In this document: positions 35,207 to 44,833 of the stretch, piece by piece | Layout of the letters: the number at the start of each line of letters is the position of its first letter | Numbering within the stretch: the stretch's first letter is position 1 | NCBI RefSeq assembly: GCF_017377505.1 | Contig: NZ_JAFREN010000018.1 | Span: forward strand, 1 to 64,000 | DNA: 64,000 bases | DNA from: Enterococcus sp. DIV0212c | GTDB taxonomy: Bacteria > Bacillota > Bacilli > Lactobacillales > Enterococcaceae | Direction: 5' to 3' | Made by a program: the position numbers and the translations under genes | The notes under the pieces: generated by a model | What the model saw: only the letters and a program-made list of their open reading frames with translations | Told to the model about the DNA's origin: nothing | The model's database searches: none

Positions 35207-36073
35207 ATGATAGATTATCACTATGAAACATTTATAACGGTGTGTAAAACATTGAACTATACACGTGCTGCAGAAATGATGAATATGAGTCAACCAGCAG
35301 TGAGTAACCACATTTCATATTTGGAGGATCAATTAAACGTCAAGCTATTTATCTATAAAAATAAAACACTATTTTTAACAGATGAAGGGAAATATCTTTT
35401 TGATAAGTTACAATTTATGATTAACTACTCGAATAAAACCTTAACTGAATTAGGAACAATGGATTATACTATAATAAATTTAGGCTGTACGTTATCTATT
35501 AGTGACTATATGATACCTTCATTTGTTGTTAATATGATTAAGAGCGAAAAGAAAATCCGGTTAAATATGGGAGTTGAAAACACAGAAATTTTACTTAGTA
35601 GTTTAGCAGAAGGTAAAATTGATGGTGCATTTATTGAAGGGGATTTTAATCAAAATGTCTTCTCAAGCATCCCATATAAAGAAGCGACAATAATTGGTAT
35701 TTGTGCTCCAGATTTTGAGTTGGCTGATAAAAAAGTTTCTTTTTCAGATTTATTTGACCAACGGTTAATTATGAGAGAAGCAGGTTCTGGAACAAGATCT
35801 TCTTTTGAAACAGTACTAGCTGAATATCAGATTGAAACGAATAGTTTTAAAAATCAAACGACCTTGGGAAGTATAGATTTGATAAAGCGGGTAGTTGAAG
35901 CCAATGTTGGGATTTCTTTTTTATTTGATGTTTGTGTTGAGAAAGAGCTAAAAGAGGGAACACTTAAACAATTGAAATTTGATGAGAAATTTTCAAAAAA
36001 AGTCATGAATTTCGTTTATTTATCGGAGAACCCAACGACGAAATTCATTCTGCAAGCAAAAAAAACATTTTAA
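35207..36073 (+). CDS. LysR-type transcriptional regulator
   Basis: A 288-residue full-length LysR protein: helix-turn-helix at about 15-60 (LNYTRAAEMMNMSQPAVSNHI), linker helix, then effector domain (about 88-288; REAGSGTRSSFETVLAEYQ is a typical ligand-site segment). AGGGGAAAG precedes the ATG. It is closely related in its DNA-binding part to the truncated LysR at 21999-22268. It lies at the right edge of the WxL locus, transcribed away from it, so it may regulate that locus or an unlinked target. Confidence 0.82.
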   Translation: MIDYHYETFITVCKTLNYTRAAEMMNMSQPAVSNHISYLEDQLNVKLFIYKNKTLFLTDEGKYLFDKLQFMINYSNKTLTELGTMDYTIINLGCTLSISDYMIPSFVVNMIKSEKKIRLNMGVENTEILLSSLAEGKIDGAFIEGDFNQNVFSSIPYKEATIIGICAPDFELADKKVSFSDLFDQRLIMREAGSGTRSSFETVLAEYQIETNSFKNQTTLGSIDLIKRVVEANVGISFLFDVCVEKELKEGTLKQLKFDEKFSKKVMNFVYLSENPTTKFILQAKKTF

Positions 36074-36132
36074 AAAAAATCTGATAGATACAGTAGTAAA
36101 CTAACATAAATTACTAAGAAATAATAAAAGAC

Positions 36133-36171
36133 CTCCCAATTGAGTATACTTTATCAATACTCAATTGGGAG
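36133..36171. terminator. Strong hairpin between convergent LysR and PTS genes
   Basis: A perfect 15-bp stem (36133-36147 with 36157-36171). The T-rich tail is on the minus-strand side, so it best fits termination of the leftward PTS operon, with a lesser effect on the LysR transcript. Confidence 0.75.
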
Positions 36172-36237
36172 TAAAAAGGAAGCAATTATCAAGGTAGATA
36201 ACAAGTAATAGGTTACTGTGAAGAAATACTATCTTCG

Positions 36238-37590
36238 TTATTCTTCATTATTATTAAGTACTGCCATCTGTTCCCCATACAACTTCCCATCATACATCTT
36301 GAAAAACGGATAATAACAAACAATCGAAACAGCCAAATTAATCAACGCAATCAACACCGCTCTAAAATCACCGCCAGTTCCCAGAAACGCTCCAATCCCC
36401 ACAGGCGAAATCCAAGGAATCCCAGTAATCACTTTATTTACCAATCCAAGAGAAGAAGCAAAATAAGCAATCGTCACATTGATCAAAGGTGTCACAATAA
36501 ACGGAATGATCAAATAAGGATTATAAACAATCGGTGCCCCAAAAATCACAGGTTCATTGATATTAAACAAACCAGGAAGCACCGCTGCTTTACCAAGTAC
36601 CTTAAGCTGGTCTGACTTTGCCACAAAAATCATCAGTAAAACCAAGCCAAGTGTACTACCAGCACCACCGATGAAGATATACATATTAATGAAATCTCCA
36701 GCAAAAATATTGGTTCCGCCATTCACATTCTCAGTCAACGCAACGAGTAAAATCGGATTGATAAAACTATTTTTAATCACCGCTGTTCCATGAACCCCGA
36801 CAGCCCAAAGTAGATGGATCAACAACATAATAACAATGATCCCCAACCAAGAACCCGTCAAATCTTTAACAAACTCAAACGGTTTTGACAGCAATCCGTG
36901 TAAATCAGTATGGAATACCGCCAAAATTGTATTGATAAATAACATTACAAACGCAATAAAAATAGCAGGAATCAATGAAGCAAAAGCTTTACTTACACCA
37001 TCAGGAACCCCTTCTGGCATCCGAATCGTAATATTCTTTTTCACACACCAACGGTAAATTTGGGTAGCAATCACAGCAGTGATGATCCCGATAAAAATAC
37101 CAACACCACTAAAACGAGTAATCCAGCCGCCAAGTGCGATCCCATTATAAACGATCGATGTTTCACTTTCTGATTGAATCAATTGTGCACCGCCATCAAC
37201 GATATCTGTTTGTACGATCGTCATTAAAAAGGCAAATAATCCTAAAATCGCCCCAACAAAACTACTTAGCCCGTCACTTTCTTCTTTCCGATAAATATCG
37301 GTTAAATAATAAGCAGTTGCTAAACAGTAAAAAATGGCAATCGATCCAATCGACATCGTGGTAGCCACGCTATAAATCGGTGCAAATTTCAAAATCGTGT
37401 TTTCAAAAAACGGTGCGAGTGGCGGAATGATCTGTGGCAGATTGTTAATGATCAGAAAGATCGATCCAACAATCGTAAACGGAACCGTAATGATCCCAGC
37501 TTGCATAATCGCGCGAATAAAGCGCAAGTTCGCAACTTTATTCAAAGGGGGCATGAGTTTTGTTTCTAAAAACGTAAATACTTTATTCAT
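36238..37590 (-). CDS. PTS IIC permease, cellobiose/beta-glucoside family
   Basis: A 450-residue membrane protein with about ten helices, typical of lactose/cellobiose-family EIIC. Conserved text includes the periplasm-facing GVHGTAVIKNSF and the substrate region PGLFNINEPVIFGAPIVYNP, in which the Asn-Glu pair binds sugar. It imports and phosphorylates a beta-glucoside together with IIA and IIB proteins that are not encoded nearby. It follows the 6-phospho-beta-glucosidase by 15 bases, so both form one operon. AAAGGAG precedes the ATG. Confidence 0.9.
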   Translation of the reverse strand: MNKVFTFLETKLMPPLNKVANLRFIRAIMQAGIITVPFTIVGSIFLIINNLPQIIPPLAPFFENTILKFAPIYSVATTMSIGSIAIFYCLATAYYLTDIYRKEESDGLSSFVGAILGLFAFLMTIVQTDIVDGGAQLIQSESETSIVYNGIALGGWITRFSGVGIFIGIITAVIATQIYRWCVKKNITIRMPEGVPDGVSKAFASLIPAIFIAFVMLFINTILAVFHTDLHGLLSKPFEFVKDLTGSWLGIIVIMLLIHLLWAVGVHGTAVIKNSFINPILLVALTENVNGGTNIFAGDFINMYIFIGGAGSTLGLVLLMIFVAKSDQLKVLGKAAVLPGLFNINEPVIFGAPIVYNPYLIIPFIVTPLINVTIAYFASSLGLVNKVITGIPWISPVGIGAFLGTGGDFRAVLIALINLAVSIVCYYPFFKMYDGKLYGEQMAVLNNNEE

Positions 37591-37605
37591 TTTTTTCTCC
37601 TTTCT

Positions 37606-38997
37606 TTAAGAGGGCAGTTGATTGGTCTTGATCAATGTTTGATACCAGTAAAAACTGTCTTTTTTATAGCGAGCGAGTTCTTTTTCATCATGTTCAGTAC
37701 GATCTACATAGATAAAGCCGTAACGTTTGCTAATACCTTCATGAACGCTGATCAGATCGATTGCAGACCAAGGGCTGTAACCAATCAAGTCAACACCTGC
37801 TTCGATTGCCTGTAAGCATTGGTCGATATGCTGCTCCAAGTAATTGATACGGTAAGCATCGTGAATTTTTCCGTCAGCTGTTAGTTCATCTTTTGCCCCT
37901 AAGCCATTTTCGGTAATAATGATTGGTAAATGATAACGATCGTAAAGCGTTTGAAGTGTTGTTTTTAACCCATCAGGATCGATCGTCCAGTTGAATTCAT
38001 TTTTCTTCAAATAAGGATTGGTGAAGCCTTTATAAAAGCCCCATTCCATAATATCTTCACTTTGTTGGTCACTGATTCCATTTGCCATGCCGTCTTTTTC
38101 AGTTGGTTTTTCGACAGTAACGGTGGTGTAAAAATTCATAGCAACGAAATCTGGGAAGTTATTTTCCATCAATTCCTGATCGTCAGTAGCAAATTTAATC
38201 GTGATATTGTTACGGTTTAAATAGTCTTTAAACACAGCATTGTATCGGCCGAAACAAGAAAAATCCAGATAAGCCCAATTACGAACGCTATTAAAATAAA
38301 GTGCTGCTTGGTTATCCATGGGTTTGCTCGTTGCTGGATACACAAGAGAAATATTCGGAACGGGTCCGATTTGTCCACCTTCGATCAATTCATGGCAACG
38401 TTTAAATGCATACTTTTCAGCGATCATTAGGTGATGAAATTGTTGATATTTTTCTTGCAGAGGAATTTCTTTGCCTAGAATTTTTTTATCTACTAAAAGC
38501 ATGATGTTTGGTTCGTTGATCGTTAGCCAATGTTTTACACGGTCACCGTAAGCTTCAAACAACGTTTCTGCATAAATCTTGAATGCATCTACGGTACTGC
38601 GCACACCCCAACCGCCTTCATCTTCTAATGCTTGAGGTAAATCAAAGTGGTTCAAAGTGATGTAAGGTTGAACACTATATTTTAGTAATTCATCAATGAC
38701 ATCGCTATAATGCTGTAATCCTTTTTGATTGATTTCTCCTCGTCCATTTGGGAAAATTCGTGTCCAAGCAATTGAAAAGCGAAAAACTTTAATGCCCATT
38801 TCAGCTAATAATCGAATATCTTCTTTGTAATGATGATAGTGATCTACTGCTACTGTAAAATCAGCAATCTCATGATTATCTCTTTGGCGAGTGTCTTGAA
38901 CGCTCAGGCCTTTCCCGTCGCTGTTATATGCGCCTTCGGTTTGATGGGCGGAAATGGATGCGCCCCATAGGAAATTTTCTGGAAATGTATGTGTCAT
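37606..38997 (-). CDS. 6-phospho-beta-glucosidase, GH1
   Basis: A 463-residue cytoplasmic enzyme that splits beta-glucoside 6-phosphates delivered by the PTS. GH1 landmarks are FPENFLWGASISAHQTEGAYN at the start, the acid/base Glu in TINEPNI, the nucleophile Glu in IITENGLG, and the 6-phosphate-binding tail region near SVHEGISKRYGFIYVD. The ATG at 38997 is preferred because GGAG lies six bases upstream, whereas the ATG four codons earlier has none. It is the first gene of the operon with EIIC. A -35/-10 pair and a cre-like site lie just upstream. Confidence 0.93.
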   Translation of the reverse strand: MTHTFPENFLWGASISAHQTEGAYNSDGKGLSVQDTRQRDNHEIADFTVAVDHYHHYKEDIRLLAEMGIKVFRFSIAWTRIFPNGRGEINQKGLQHYSDVIDELLKYSVQPYITLNHFDLPQALEDEGGWGVRSTVDAFKIYAETLFEAYGDRVKHWLTINEPNIMLLVDKKILGKEIPLQEKYQQFHHLMIAEKYAFKRCHELIEGGQIGPVPNISLVYPATSKPMDNQAALYFNSVRNWAYLDFSCFGRYNAVFKDYLNRNNITIKFATDDQELMENNFPDFVAMNFYTTVTVEKPTEKDGMANGISDQQSEDIMEWGFYKGFTNPYLKKNEFNWTIDPDGLKTTLQTLYDRYHLPIIITENGLGAKDELTADGKIHDAYRINYLEQHIDQCLQAIEAGVDLIGYSPWSAIDLISVHEGISKRYGFIYVDRTEHDEKELARYKKDSFYWYQTLIKTNQLPS

Positions 38998-39022
38998 TGG
39001 TTTCTCCATTCTATATTTTTTT

Positions 39023-39036
39023 GTAAAACGTTTTCT
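39023..39036 (-). promoter_or_regulatory. cre-like site upstream of the beta-glucosidase operon
   Basis: GTAAAACGTTTTCT, a near-palindromic CcpA site with mismatches at the ends, between the promoter and the gene. It fits catabolite repression. Confidence 0.45.
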
Positions 39037-39044
39037 TTGGCTTT

Positions 39045-39073
39045 AGAATAAGTGATTGCTTGAGTAATTTCAA
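39045..39073 (-). promoter_or_regulatory. Candidate promoter of the beta-glucosidase/EIIC operon
   Basis: On the minus strand: -35 TTGAAA (39068-39073), 17-base spacer, -10 TATTCT (39045-39050). Confidence 0.5.
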
Positions 39074-39080
39074 TACAATC

Positions 39081-39118
39081 AAAAGAACTGTTCATGAAAG
39101 AATTTTTATGAACAGTTC
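39081..39118 (-). terminator. Hairpin after the DeoR gene
   Basis: A perfect 11-bp stem GAACTGTTCAT / ATGAACAGTTC with TTTT on the minus strand. It can end the DeoR transcript; an operator role for DeoR is the alternative. Confidence 0.6.
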
Positions 39119-39196
39119 GAGAAGTGAGGTTGAGAGGGTGCTTGTTTTCATTTTATCGTTTACTCTAAAAAAGCTAACCTATCCAGTATACCTTTT

Positions 39197-39970
39197 TTAT
39201 TCAAATAACACTTTAACGGGGATTCCTTGTGCTTGATAGCTTGCTAAAATAGTGGGTGGAATCGCTGAATCAGTAAATAATGTATCAAATAAAAACGTTC
39301 TATCGATCATAAATGAACTCACTGTTTCTAAATGAATAGATGGCGTATAAACGATTTTAAGTCCTTTGGTATGTTGGAGCATCGTGCGATAAACAAAAGA
39401 TTCATTCAATGTTTTGGTTGTTACTTCATGGGTATTAAAACCAGCGGCTTCAATAATGCAAAGGTCAGCTTCGATCTTGTTGAAGGAATGCGTTGCAAAA
39501 TCACCAACAAGAGCCGTTGTATTTTTTTCCAATTCACCACCACTGATAGCAATCAATGCCTTTTTTTTGAGGGGATTGATAGAAATAGCAGAAGCATCAT
39601 TGGTTAAAATAGAAATATCGTAAAAAGAAAGCGCATGAATCAAGTCTGAGGAAAAACGACCTGCTCCAATAAAAAGTTGCGTACCATTCACTAAAAAGGG
39701 CAAGATTTTTTCAACCAAAGCAGTTACTGGAAACGATCGGTCGTCTGCTTCAATTGATTGTTTCAACGGCTGGACAGGAATCAATCTTACACCGCCGTAA
39801 AAGCGTTCGATCATCTTTTTCTTTTCTAAAAATAACAAATCCCGTCTGATCGTTACTGCCGAAACGTTAAAGAATAGAGCAAGCTCATTGACTGTTAAAC
39901 TTTGTCCTTCGTTTAATAGTTCAATTAAACGTTCTCTTCTTCTAAAGATATCACCTTGACTGATTTTCAT
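39197..39970 (-). CDS. DeoR-family sugar regulator
   Basis: A 257-residue protein with an N-terminal DeoR winged helix (LTVNELALFFNVSAVTIRRDL, residues about 25-46) and a C-terminal sugar-phosphate-sensor domain. It lies ahead of the GH1/EIIC operon on the same strand but is separated from it by a hairpin and a new promoter. Its likely target is that operon, with a phosphorylated sugar as effector; this is inferred from position. It diverges from the AraC gene at 40115. Confidence 0.82.
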   Translation of the reverse strand: MKISQGDIFRRRERLIELLNEGQSLTVNELALFFNVSAVTIRRDLLFLEKKKMIERFYGGVRLIPVQPLKQSIEADDRSFPVTALVEKILPFLVNGTQLFIGAGRFSSDLIHALSFYDISILTNDASAISINPLKKKALIAISGGELEKNTTALVGDFATHSFNKIEADLCIIEAAGFNTHEVTTKTLNESFVYRTMLQHTKGLKIVYTPSIHLETVSSFMIDRTFLFDTLFTDSAIPPTILASYQAQGIPVKVLFE

Positions 39971-40114
39971 TGTTTCCTCCCATCTTAAAACAAATCTTAT
40001 TTGAAATTATCCATAGTATAGACAATTATTCGTTAGAAAGACAACTTGTTTGAATTCTAATTTGATGCTATATTTTGTTAAACAAATCAGAAACAAGCAA
40101 GGAAGGCTAAATTT

Positions 40115-42469
40115 ATGGGAGAATCTAAACAATTTCCTTTTCATCTATCATTGATGAAAGTCAGTTATGCGCCGCCGCAAATCAGTGATTATTTAACGTT
40201 GTTTCTTATGCTTAGTGGCAGTATGGTCGTCACAACTGGGGAAAAGGATTACCAGCTGCATAAAGATGATATATTAGTCATTAATTCTCGTCAGCAGTTT
40301 CAAATCAAGAGTTCAGATAAGAACTTGTTATTATCTTTGCGCATCTCTAGAACACCGATCACATCACAATTTAAAGAGAACTGGCTACCATATATCGAGT
40401 GTTCTACAGCAAACGCCAAAATCATCGATACTGAAAAATTCCAGCAGTTGCGTGAGGCATTGGTTCATTTAATGGCCGCTTATTTTAAGCAAAATGAAGA
40501 AACAGAACTAGAGATTTATCAGCACTTATTTACTGTGCTGACACAATTAGTGAAAAATTTCAAAAAAGAAGTAATTGCTGTCCCGCAAATTACTGCTGAT
40601 TTAACAGATGATCGGATGAATCGATTATTGGAGCAGATCCAAAAAGACTATGACCAGCCGATTTCATTGGAAATGTTAGCTGAAAATAGCGGCATATCTT
40701 ATTATCATTTGTCTCGTTCTTTCAAAAAGCAAGTGGGGGTCACCTTTACTGAATATTTAAATCAGATCCGTTTGATGCATGCCGCAGAATCCTTAGTTTT
40801 GACCTCTCAATCCGTTATTAAAGTAGCGTTAAACAGTGGTTTTTCAAATGCTAAAAGTTTTCACCAAGTATTTAAAAAACAGTATGGACTAACACCAGCG
40901 AATTACCGTAAAAAATACTCGTTGGCAAAAGATCAGGAGCAAAAGACGTCAGAAGATGGGAATTATCAAGAAATCGTAGGCGCAGCTGCACTGCAAGAGC
41001 TTGCCAAGTATTTAGTTGAAAAAGATATTGAGGATGAAAATGCTGCAATTGAGCAGCGACTGCAATTGATTTTACCTAAAGAAACACAGCCGACATATCA
41101 CCGGAGCAAAAAAATCATAAAAATCGGACCTGCTGGAGAAGGTTTGGCCAATGGCGTTCAACGTGAATTGTGTATTTTACAAAAAGATTTAGCTTTTGAT
41201 TTAGTCCAATTTGAAGGTTTTTGTGAAGAGACGAATTTTGATAATGATGTTTTGTTGGTATCAGAGTATATTTTAAACAATCAATGGTTCGATTTTTTAG
41301 TGAAAATCCAGTTGAAACCGATGATTCAACTTTATTTACCTGAAACATATACTGAAAAAGAAGAGGTTCAGTTATGGTGTGATAAGCAGCTGAAAATAAT
41401 TCGTCATTTCCTGAATCGTTATGGCAGAGATGAAGTAAATCAGTGGTATATTCAATGGTCATTACCTAAAGTAAGTGGGCGCTGGAATGAAGGCAGTCGT
41501 TGGGGATATCATTATTTTTATCGTAAGTTGAAACAATTAGTTCCTGGATGTAAGTTGGGCTTAATGTCACTACGCTCGCTAGATGAAAAAGACTATCAAC
41601 AATACCAAACATTTATTCATGAGCAGGCCAGCCAACATTGTTTACCGGAATTTATTAGTTTTCATGCCGATCCTTATGCATCAGGTGCAATCAAAGAGGA
41701 ACATGCGTTGCACTTTAAAAATTATCAGCAAGAAATTTTAAGCAGAGTAAAATCAGTGATTGCAACAAGCCAAACAGATAAAAAACTTAGTGTTTCAGAT
41801 TGGGTCCCAGAAATTTTTTTAACAGATTGGAATACATTAGTTGGAGAAGGCAATACCTTTTCAGGAACATTTTTCCGTTCAGCGTTGATTTTGGAATCAA
41901 TCGTTGAGTTGTCTAAGGAAGTGACGGGCATTGCTTTTTGGTTGAACATCAAGGTGAAGGAACGACAGACTCATACACGCGAAGATAGTAGTTTATCAGT
42001 TTTTCTTTACGAAGAATTAAGACGTCCGCTCTTTTTTTCACTGCGCTTTTTGAATCATCTCAACGGCGAGCTAGTTGCTAGTGGAGATGGCTATATTTTG
42101 ACACGAAATCAAGGACAATATCAGCTGTTACTTTATAATTCCAGTTACCTTGATCCATTGTATTCAGTGGACAGCTTTCAAGTGCAGTATCAAACCAAAA
42201 AAGTGAAGGTTCAGTTGCAAGAATTACCTGTAGGAGATTATTTGATTCGAGAATATGTTTTGGATAAAGATCATGGTGGAATTTATAATGATTGGATCAG
42301 AGTTGGTGGTCAAGCTGAATTGGATCATGAGCTGCAGAAATATTTGGAGCAAAAGATTGTTCCTAAATTCGAGCTGAAAAAAGAGCGAATCGATTCCTTT
42401 GGCTATGAGTTGGAAGCGACATTGACCTTGAATGCTTGTCAGTTGTATTTGTTTCAGCCATTGTACTGA
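40115..42469 (+). CDS. AraC-family regulator fused to a GH39-like domain
   Basis: A 784-residue protein. Residues about 1-150 form a cupin-like sensing domain, and about 165-270 the AraC double helix-turn-helix (ISLEMLAENSGISYYHLSRS; PANYRKKYS). From about 320 to the end is a large region like beta-xylosidase/GH39 (VNQWYIQWSLPKVSGRWNEG; EITDW...FSGTFFRSALILESIVEL). Such fusions occur in lactic acid bacteria. The hydrolase-like part may sense a sugar instead of cutting it, since the usual acid/base NEP motif is not seen at the expected point. It diverges from the DeoR gene and may control the downstream MFS/serine genes or the beta-glucoside operon. Confidence 0.8.
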   Translation: MGESKQFPFHLSLMKVSYAPPQISDYLTLFLMLSGSMVVTTGEKDYQLHKDDILVINSRQQFQIKSSDKNLLLSLRISRTPITSQFKENWLPYIECSTANAKIIDTEKFQQLREALVHLMAAYFKQNEETELEIYQHLFTVLTQLVKNFKKEVIAVPQITADLTDDRMNRLLEQIQKDYDQPISLEMLAENSGISYYHLSRSFKKQVGVTFTEYLNQIRLMHAAESLVLTSQSVIKVALNSGFSNAKSFHQVFKKQYGLTPANYRKKYSLAKDQEQKTSEDGNYQEIVGAAALQELAKYLVEKDIEDENAAIEQRLQLILPKETQPTYHRSKKIIKIGPAGEGLANGVQRELCILQKDLAFDLVQFEGFCEETNFDNDVLLVSEYILNNQWFDFLVKIQLKPMIQLYLPETYTEKEEVQLWCDKQLKIIRHFLNRYGRDEVNQWYIQWSLPKVSGRWNEGSRWGYHYFYRKLKQLVPGCKLGLMSLRSLDEKDYQQYQTFIHEQASQHCLPEFISFHADPYASGAIKEEHALHFKNYQQEILSRVKSVIATSQTDKKLSVSDWVPEIFLTDWNTLVGEGNTFSGTFFRSALILESIVELSKEVTGIAFWLNIKVKERQTHTREDSSLSVFLYEELRRPLFFSLRFLNHLNGELVASGDGYILTRNQGQYQLLLYNSSYLDPLYSVDSFQVQYQTKKVKVQLQELPVGDYLIREYVLDKDHGGIYNDWIRVGGQAELDHELQKYLEQKIVPKFELKKERIDSFGYELEATLTLNACQLYLFQPLY

Positions 42470-42511
42470 TTGAAAGAAGCAGTTAGATTACAAGTAGGAG
42501 GGGGAACTACA

Positions 42512-42868
42512 TTGAAATTATGGGAGAAAATTTCAGATTTTTTTGATGATCAACGAAGAAAAAAGTATAAGAGACTTAGAGAAAAAAACGATGCGCTACG
42601 GGCAAAAGGGAAAAATCCTGTCAAAAACGGTTGGGGAAAAATGGTCAATACTGGGACAGGAGGAATGAATCAAGATCGCACTACAAGGGTATACGATGTT
42701 GCCCAACAGCAGAAAAATATATCTGAAGAACATGAAGTCAAAGAACGGCGATCGGGTGAGGTTAAAATAAAACAAAGTTCTGATAAGCAAAAGAGACTAG
42801 TTCTTTTTTGCTTTTTTTGTTGTATTTCTTTCAGCATTCAAAATATTAAGACTATATCAAGCAATTAA
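42512..42868 (+). CDS. Small basic hypothetical protein
   Basis: A 118-residue frame starting at TTG 42512 after AGGAGGGGG, 42 bases after the AraC stop. The N-terminal 70 residues are charged and probably soluble (WEKISDFFDDQRRKKYKRL). The end (VLFCFFCCISFSI) comes from DNA that also forms a terminator-like hairpin at 42786-42812, so the natural stop may have been lost or the last 30 residues may be artefactual. I do not recognise the family. Confidence 0.4.
   Translation: MKLWEKISDFFDDQRRKKYKRLREKNDALRAKGKNPVKNGWGKMVNTGTGGMNQDRTTRVYDVAQQQKNISEEHEVKERRSGEVKIKQSSDKQKRLVLFCFFCCISFSIQNIKTISSN
42786..42819 (+). terminator. Possible terminator within the tail of the small gene
   Basis: AGCAAAA pairs with TTTTGCT with an imperfect inner stem, followed by seven T. 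It lies inside the open frame of the small basic protein. Confidence 0.4.
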
Positions 42869-42909
42869 AGTAATTTTTATTTGTGAATTATTGAATATAA
42901 TAAATGTAT

Positions 42910-42923
42910 AGAAAACGTTTTCT
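42910..42923 (+). promoter_or_regulatory. cre-like site ahead of the MFS/serine dehydratase operon
   Basis: AGAAAACGTTTTCT is a perfect palindrome that fits the CcpA site except for the end bases. It is 27 bases before the MFS start, so glucose repression is likely. Confidence 0.6.
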
Positions 42924-42949
42924 TATATTTAAACAAATGGAGGAAAAAA

Positions 42950-44152
42950 ATGGAAACACAAGTTGAAAAAACAGTAGCAAACAAAAGCAGTGCAGGGTTG
43001 ATTTTCGCTTTAATGGCTGGTTACTCGATGATTTATATGGATAAGAGTATGATTTCTACGGCTGTTTTGCCAATGGCCAAAGAGTTTAATTTGGACGCCG
43101 GGCAAACAGGGATGATCATGTCGTTCTTTTTCCTAGGATATTCATTGATGCAAATTCCTGGAGGTTGGTTAGCAGATAAAATCGGAGCAAAAAAAGTCTT
43201 AATGTTGTCACTAGCAATTATTTCAATTTTCTCATTCGCATTTGGGGCTGTTAGTAGTTTAATGTTATTTATGGTCATCCGCTTTTTTGCAGGTCTTGGT
43301 CATGGAGGATATCCGCCAAGTTGTTCAAAATCCATTGCTGATAATTTTCCGCAAGAACGTAGAACCTTTATTCAATCATTGATTTTATCCACATCAGGTA
43401 TCGGTGGAATTTTAGCCTTTACGTTAGGGACGAATTTAATTAATGCAAATTGGCGTTATGGTTACTTAGCGTTAGGAACATTATTTGCGGTTGCATTGAT
43501 TCTTGTAGGGCTGTTTGTTCCTAAACAAGCAGCGAGCGCAAAAGCGGGTGCGCGCAATAAACCTGCAATCAAATTTAGTCAGGTTATCACCAACCGTAAT
43601 GTATTAGTTCTATTTGTAGCAATGTTATTATTGAACTTTTTACTTTATGGAAACATGTCTTGGTTGCCAAGTTTCTTAGCACAAAAATTTGCCATTGATA
43701 TTAAAACAATTGGTTATTTATTAGCAGTTAATGCTGTCTTCCAAACCGCAGCAACAATGTTTGCGGGTGCATTATTATCTAAACTTTTTTTAGGCAAAGA
43801 GCGTATGTTTATCCTTAGTGCGACCGTTTTAGCAGCGATTTTAGTTGCCGCTTTTGTGGCATCGAATAATTTAGTTCTATCAATGATTTGTTTGATCGCA
43901 GTGAGTATGGTTTCAGTTAGTGCCTTTACAGCGATCTTCACTTGGCCGCATAAAATCATGGATCCATCAATCATTGGTTCTTCCATCGGAATCATCAATA
44001 CTGGCGGAACCTTAGGTGGTTTCTTAGCACCCATGATTCTAGGTCAATTGATCAAAGCTGCTGGTGGTTCATTTACTCTAGCATTTGGCTTCATGGCAGC
44101 AGCTAGTTTACTTTGCGGACTTTGTGTATTAGGAGTGAAAAAAGAAGCGTAA
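42950..44152 (+). CDS. MFS transporter
   Basis: A 400-residue, twelve-helix major facilitator protein. The first cytoplasmic loop carries the MFS motif GGWLADKIGAKKVL. The sequence resembles anion:cation symporter or sugar-acid importers more than drug pumps. GGAGG precedes the ATG. Its stop overlaps the start of sdaAB (TAATG), so the substrate is probably connected with serine metabolism. The exact substrate is unknown. Confidence 0.85.
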   Translation: METQVEKTVANKSSAGLIFALMAGYSMIYMDKSMISTAVLPMAKEFNLDAGQTGMIMSFFFLGYSLMQIPGGWLADKIGAKKVLMLSLAIISIFSFAFGAVSSLMLFMVIRFFAGLGHGGYPPSCSKSIADNFPQERRTFIQSLILSTSGIGGILAFTLGTNLINANWRYGYLALGTLFAVALILVGLFVPKQAASAKAGARNKPAIKFSQVITNRNVLVLFVAMLLLNFLLYGNMSWLPSFLAQKFAIDIKTIGYLLAVNAVFQTAATMFAGALLSKLFLGKERMFILSATVLAAILVAAFVASNNLVLSMICLIAVSMVSVSAFTAIFTWPHKIMDPSIIGSSIGIINTGGTLGGFLAPMILGQLIKAAGGSFTLAFGFMAAASLLCGLCVLGVKKEA

Positions 44153-44814
44153 TGTCAGACAAAAAATTTAAATATAAAAGTGCCTTTGATATCATCGGTC
44201 CAATCATGGTCGGCCCTTCCAGCTCTCACACAGCTGGAGCGGTCAGAATCGGTAATATGGCAAGAGAACTGTATAAGCATACACCTAAAAAATTGATCGT
44301 GACGTTCTATGGGTCATTCGCTGAAACCTATAAAGGACATGGTACAGCAGTTGCGATCGTTGCAGGGGTTTTAGGTTTTGAAACACATGATGAACGAATT
44401 CCAGAAGCTATTAAAATTGCTGAGAAACAAGGAGTTTTTATCGAATTTTTAGTTAGTCCAAAAGCAACAGAACATGCCAATACGGTGAATTTAGAGTTGA
44501 TAGATGAACAAGAAAAGCTGAATTTAACAGCTATTTCGATTGGTGGAGGTAGTATCCAGTTGATCGAGATCAATCATCATTCAACCTTGTTGAATCAAGA
44601 TCAAGGCAACGGCTTAGTTTTTACCACCGATCAGTCAAACGTAGCGATTCCACGTGTTGAAGATGCGTTGGAAAGTCCTGCTTTTGTGGAAGTTCAGCAA
44701 TTAAATCAAGAGACAGTTTTCTTTGTGGAAACGCTCAGTGATATTAGTCAAAAGTTAGTAGCAAAAATCAGAGAAATACCGGGAATAACAGCAGTCTTGC
44801 CAACGACCGGCTAA
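44152..44814 (+). CDS. sdaAB: L-serine dehydratase, beta subunit
   Basis: A 220-residue protein with the SDH beta signature near the start (SAFDIIGPIMVGPSSSHTAGAVR) and a C-terminal ACT-like region (IPGITAVLPTTG). With the alpha subunit encoded next it forms the iron-sulfur L-serine dehydratase that turns serine into pyruvate and ammonia. The ATG at 44152 shares a base with the MFS stop. The alpha gene begins about 20 bases after its stop. Confidence 0.93.
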   Translation: MSDKKFKYKSAFDIIGPIMVGPSSSHTAGAVRIGNMARELYKHTPKKLIVTFYGSFAETYKGHGTAVAIVAGVLGFETHDERIPEAIKIAEKQGVFIEFLVSPKATEHANTVNLELIDEQEKLNLTAISIGGGSIQLIEINHHSTLLNQDQGNGLVFTTDQSNVAIPRVEDALESPAFVEVQQLNQETVFFVETLSDISQKLVAKIREIPGITAVLPTTG

Positions 44815-44833
44815 ATTAGAGGACGTGAATTTT

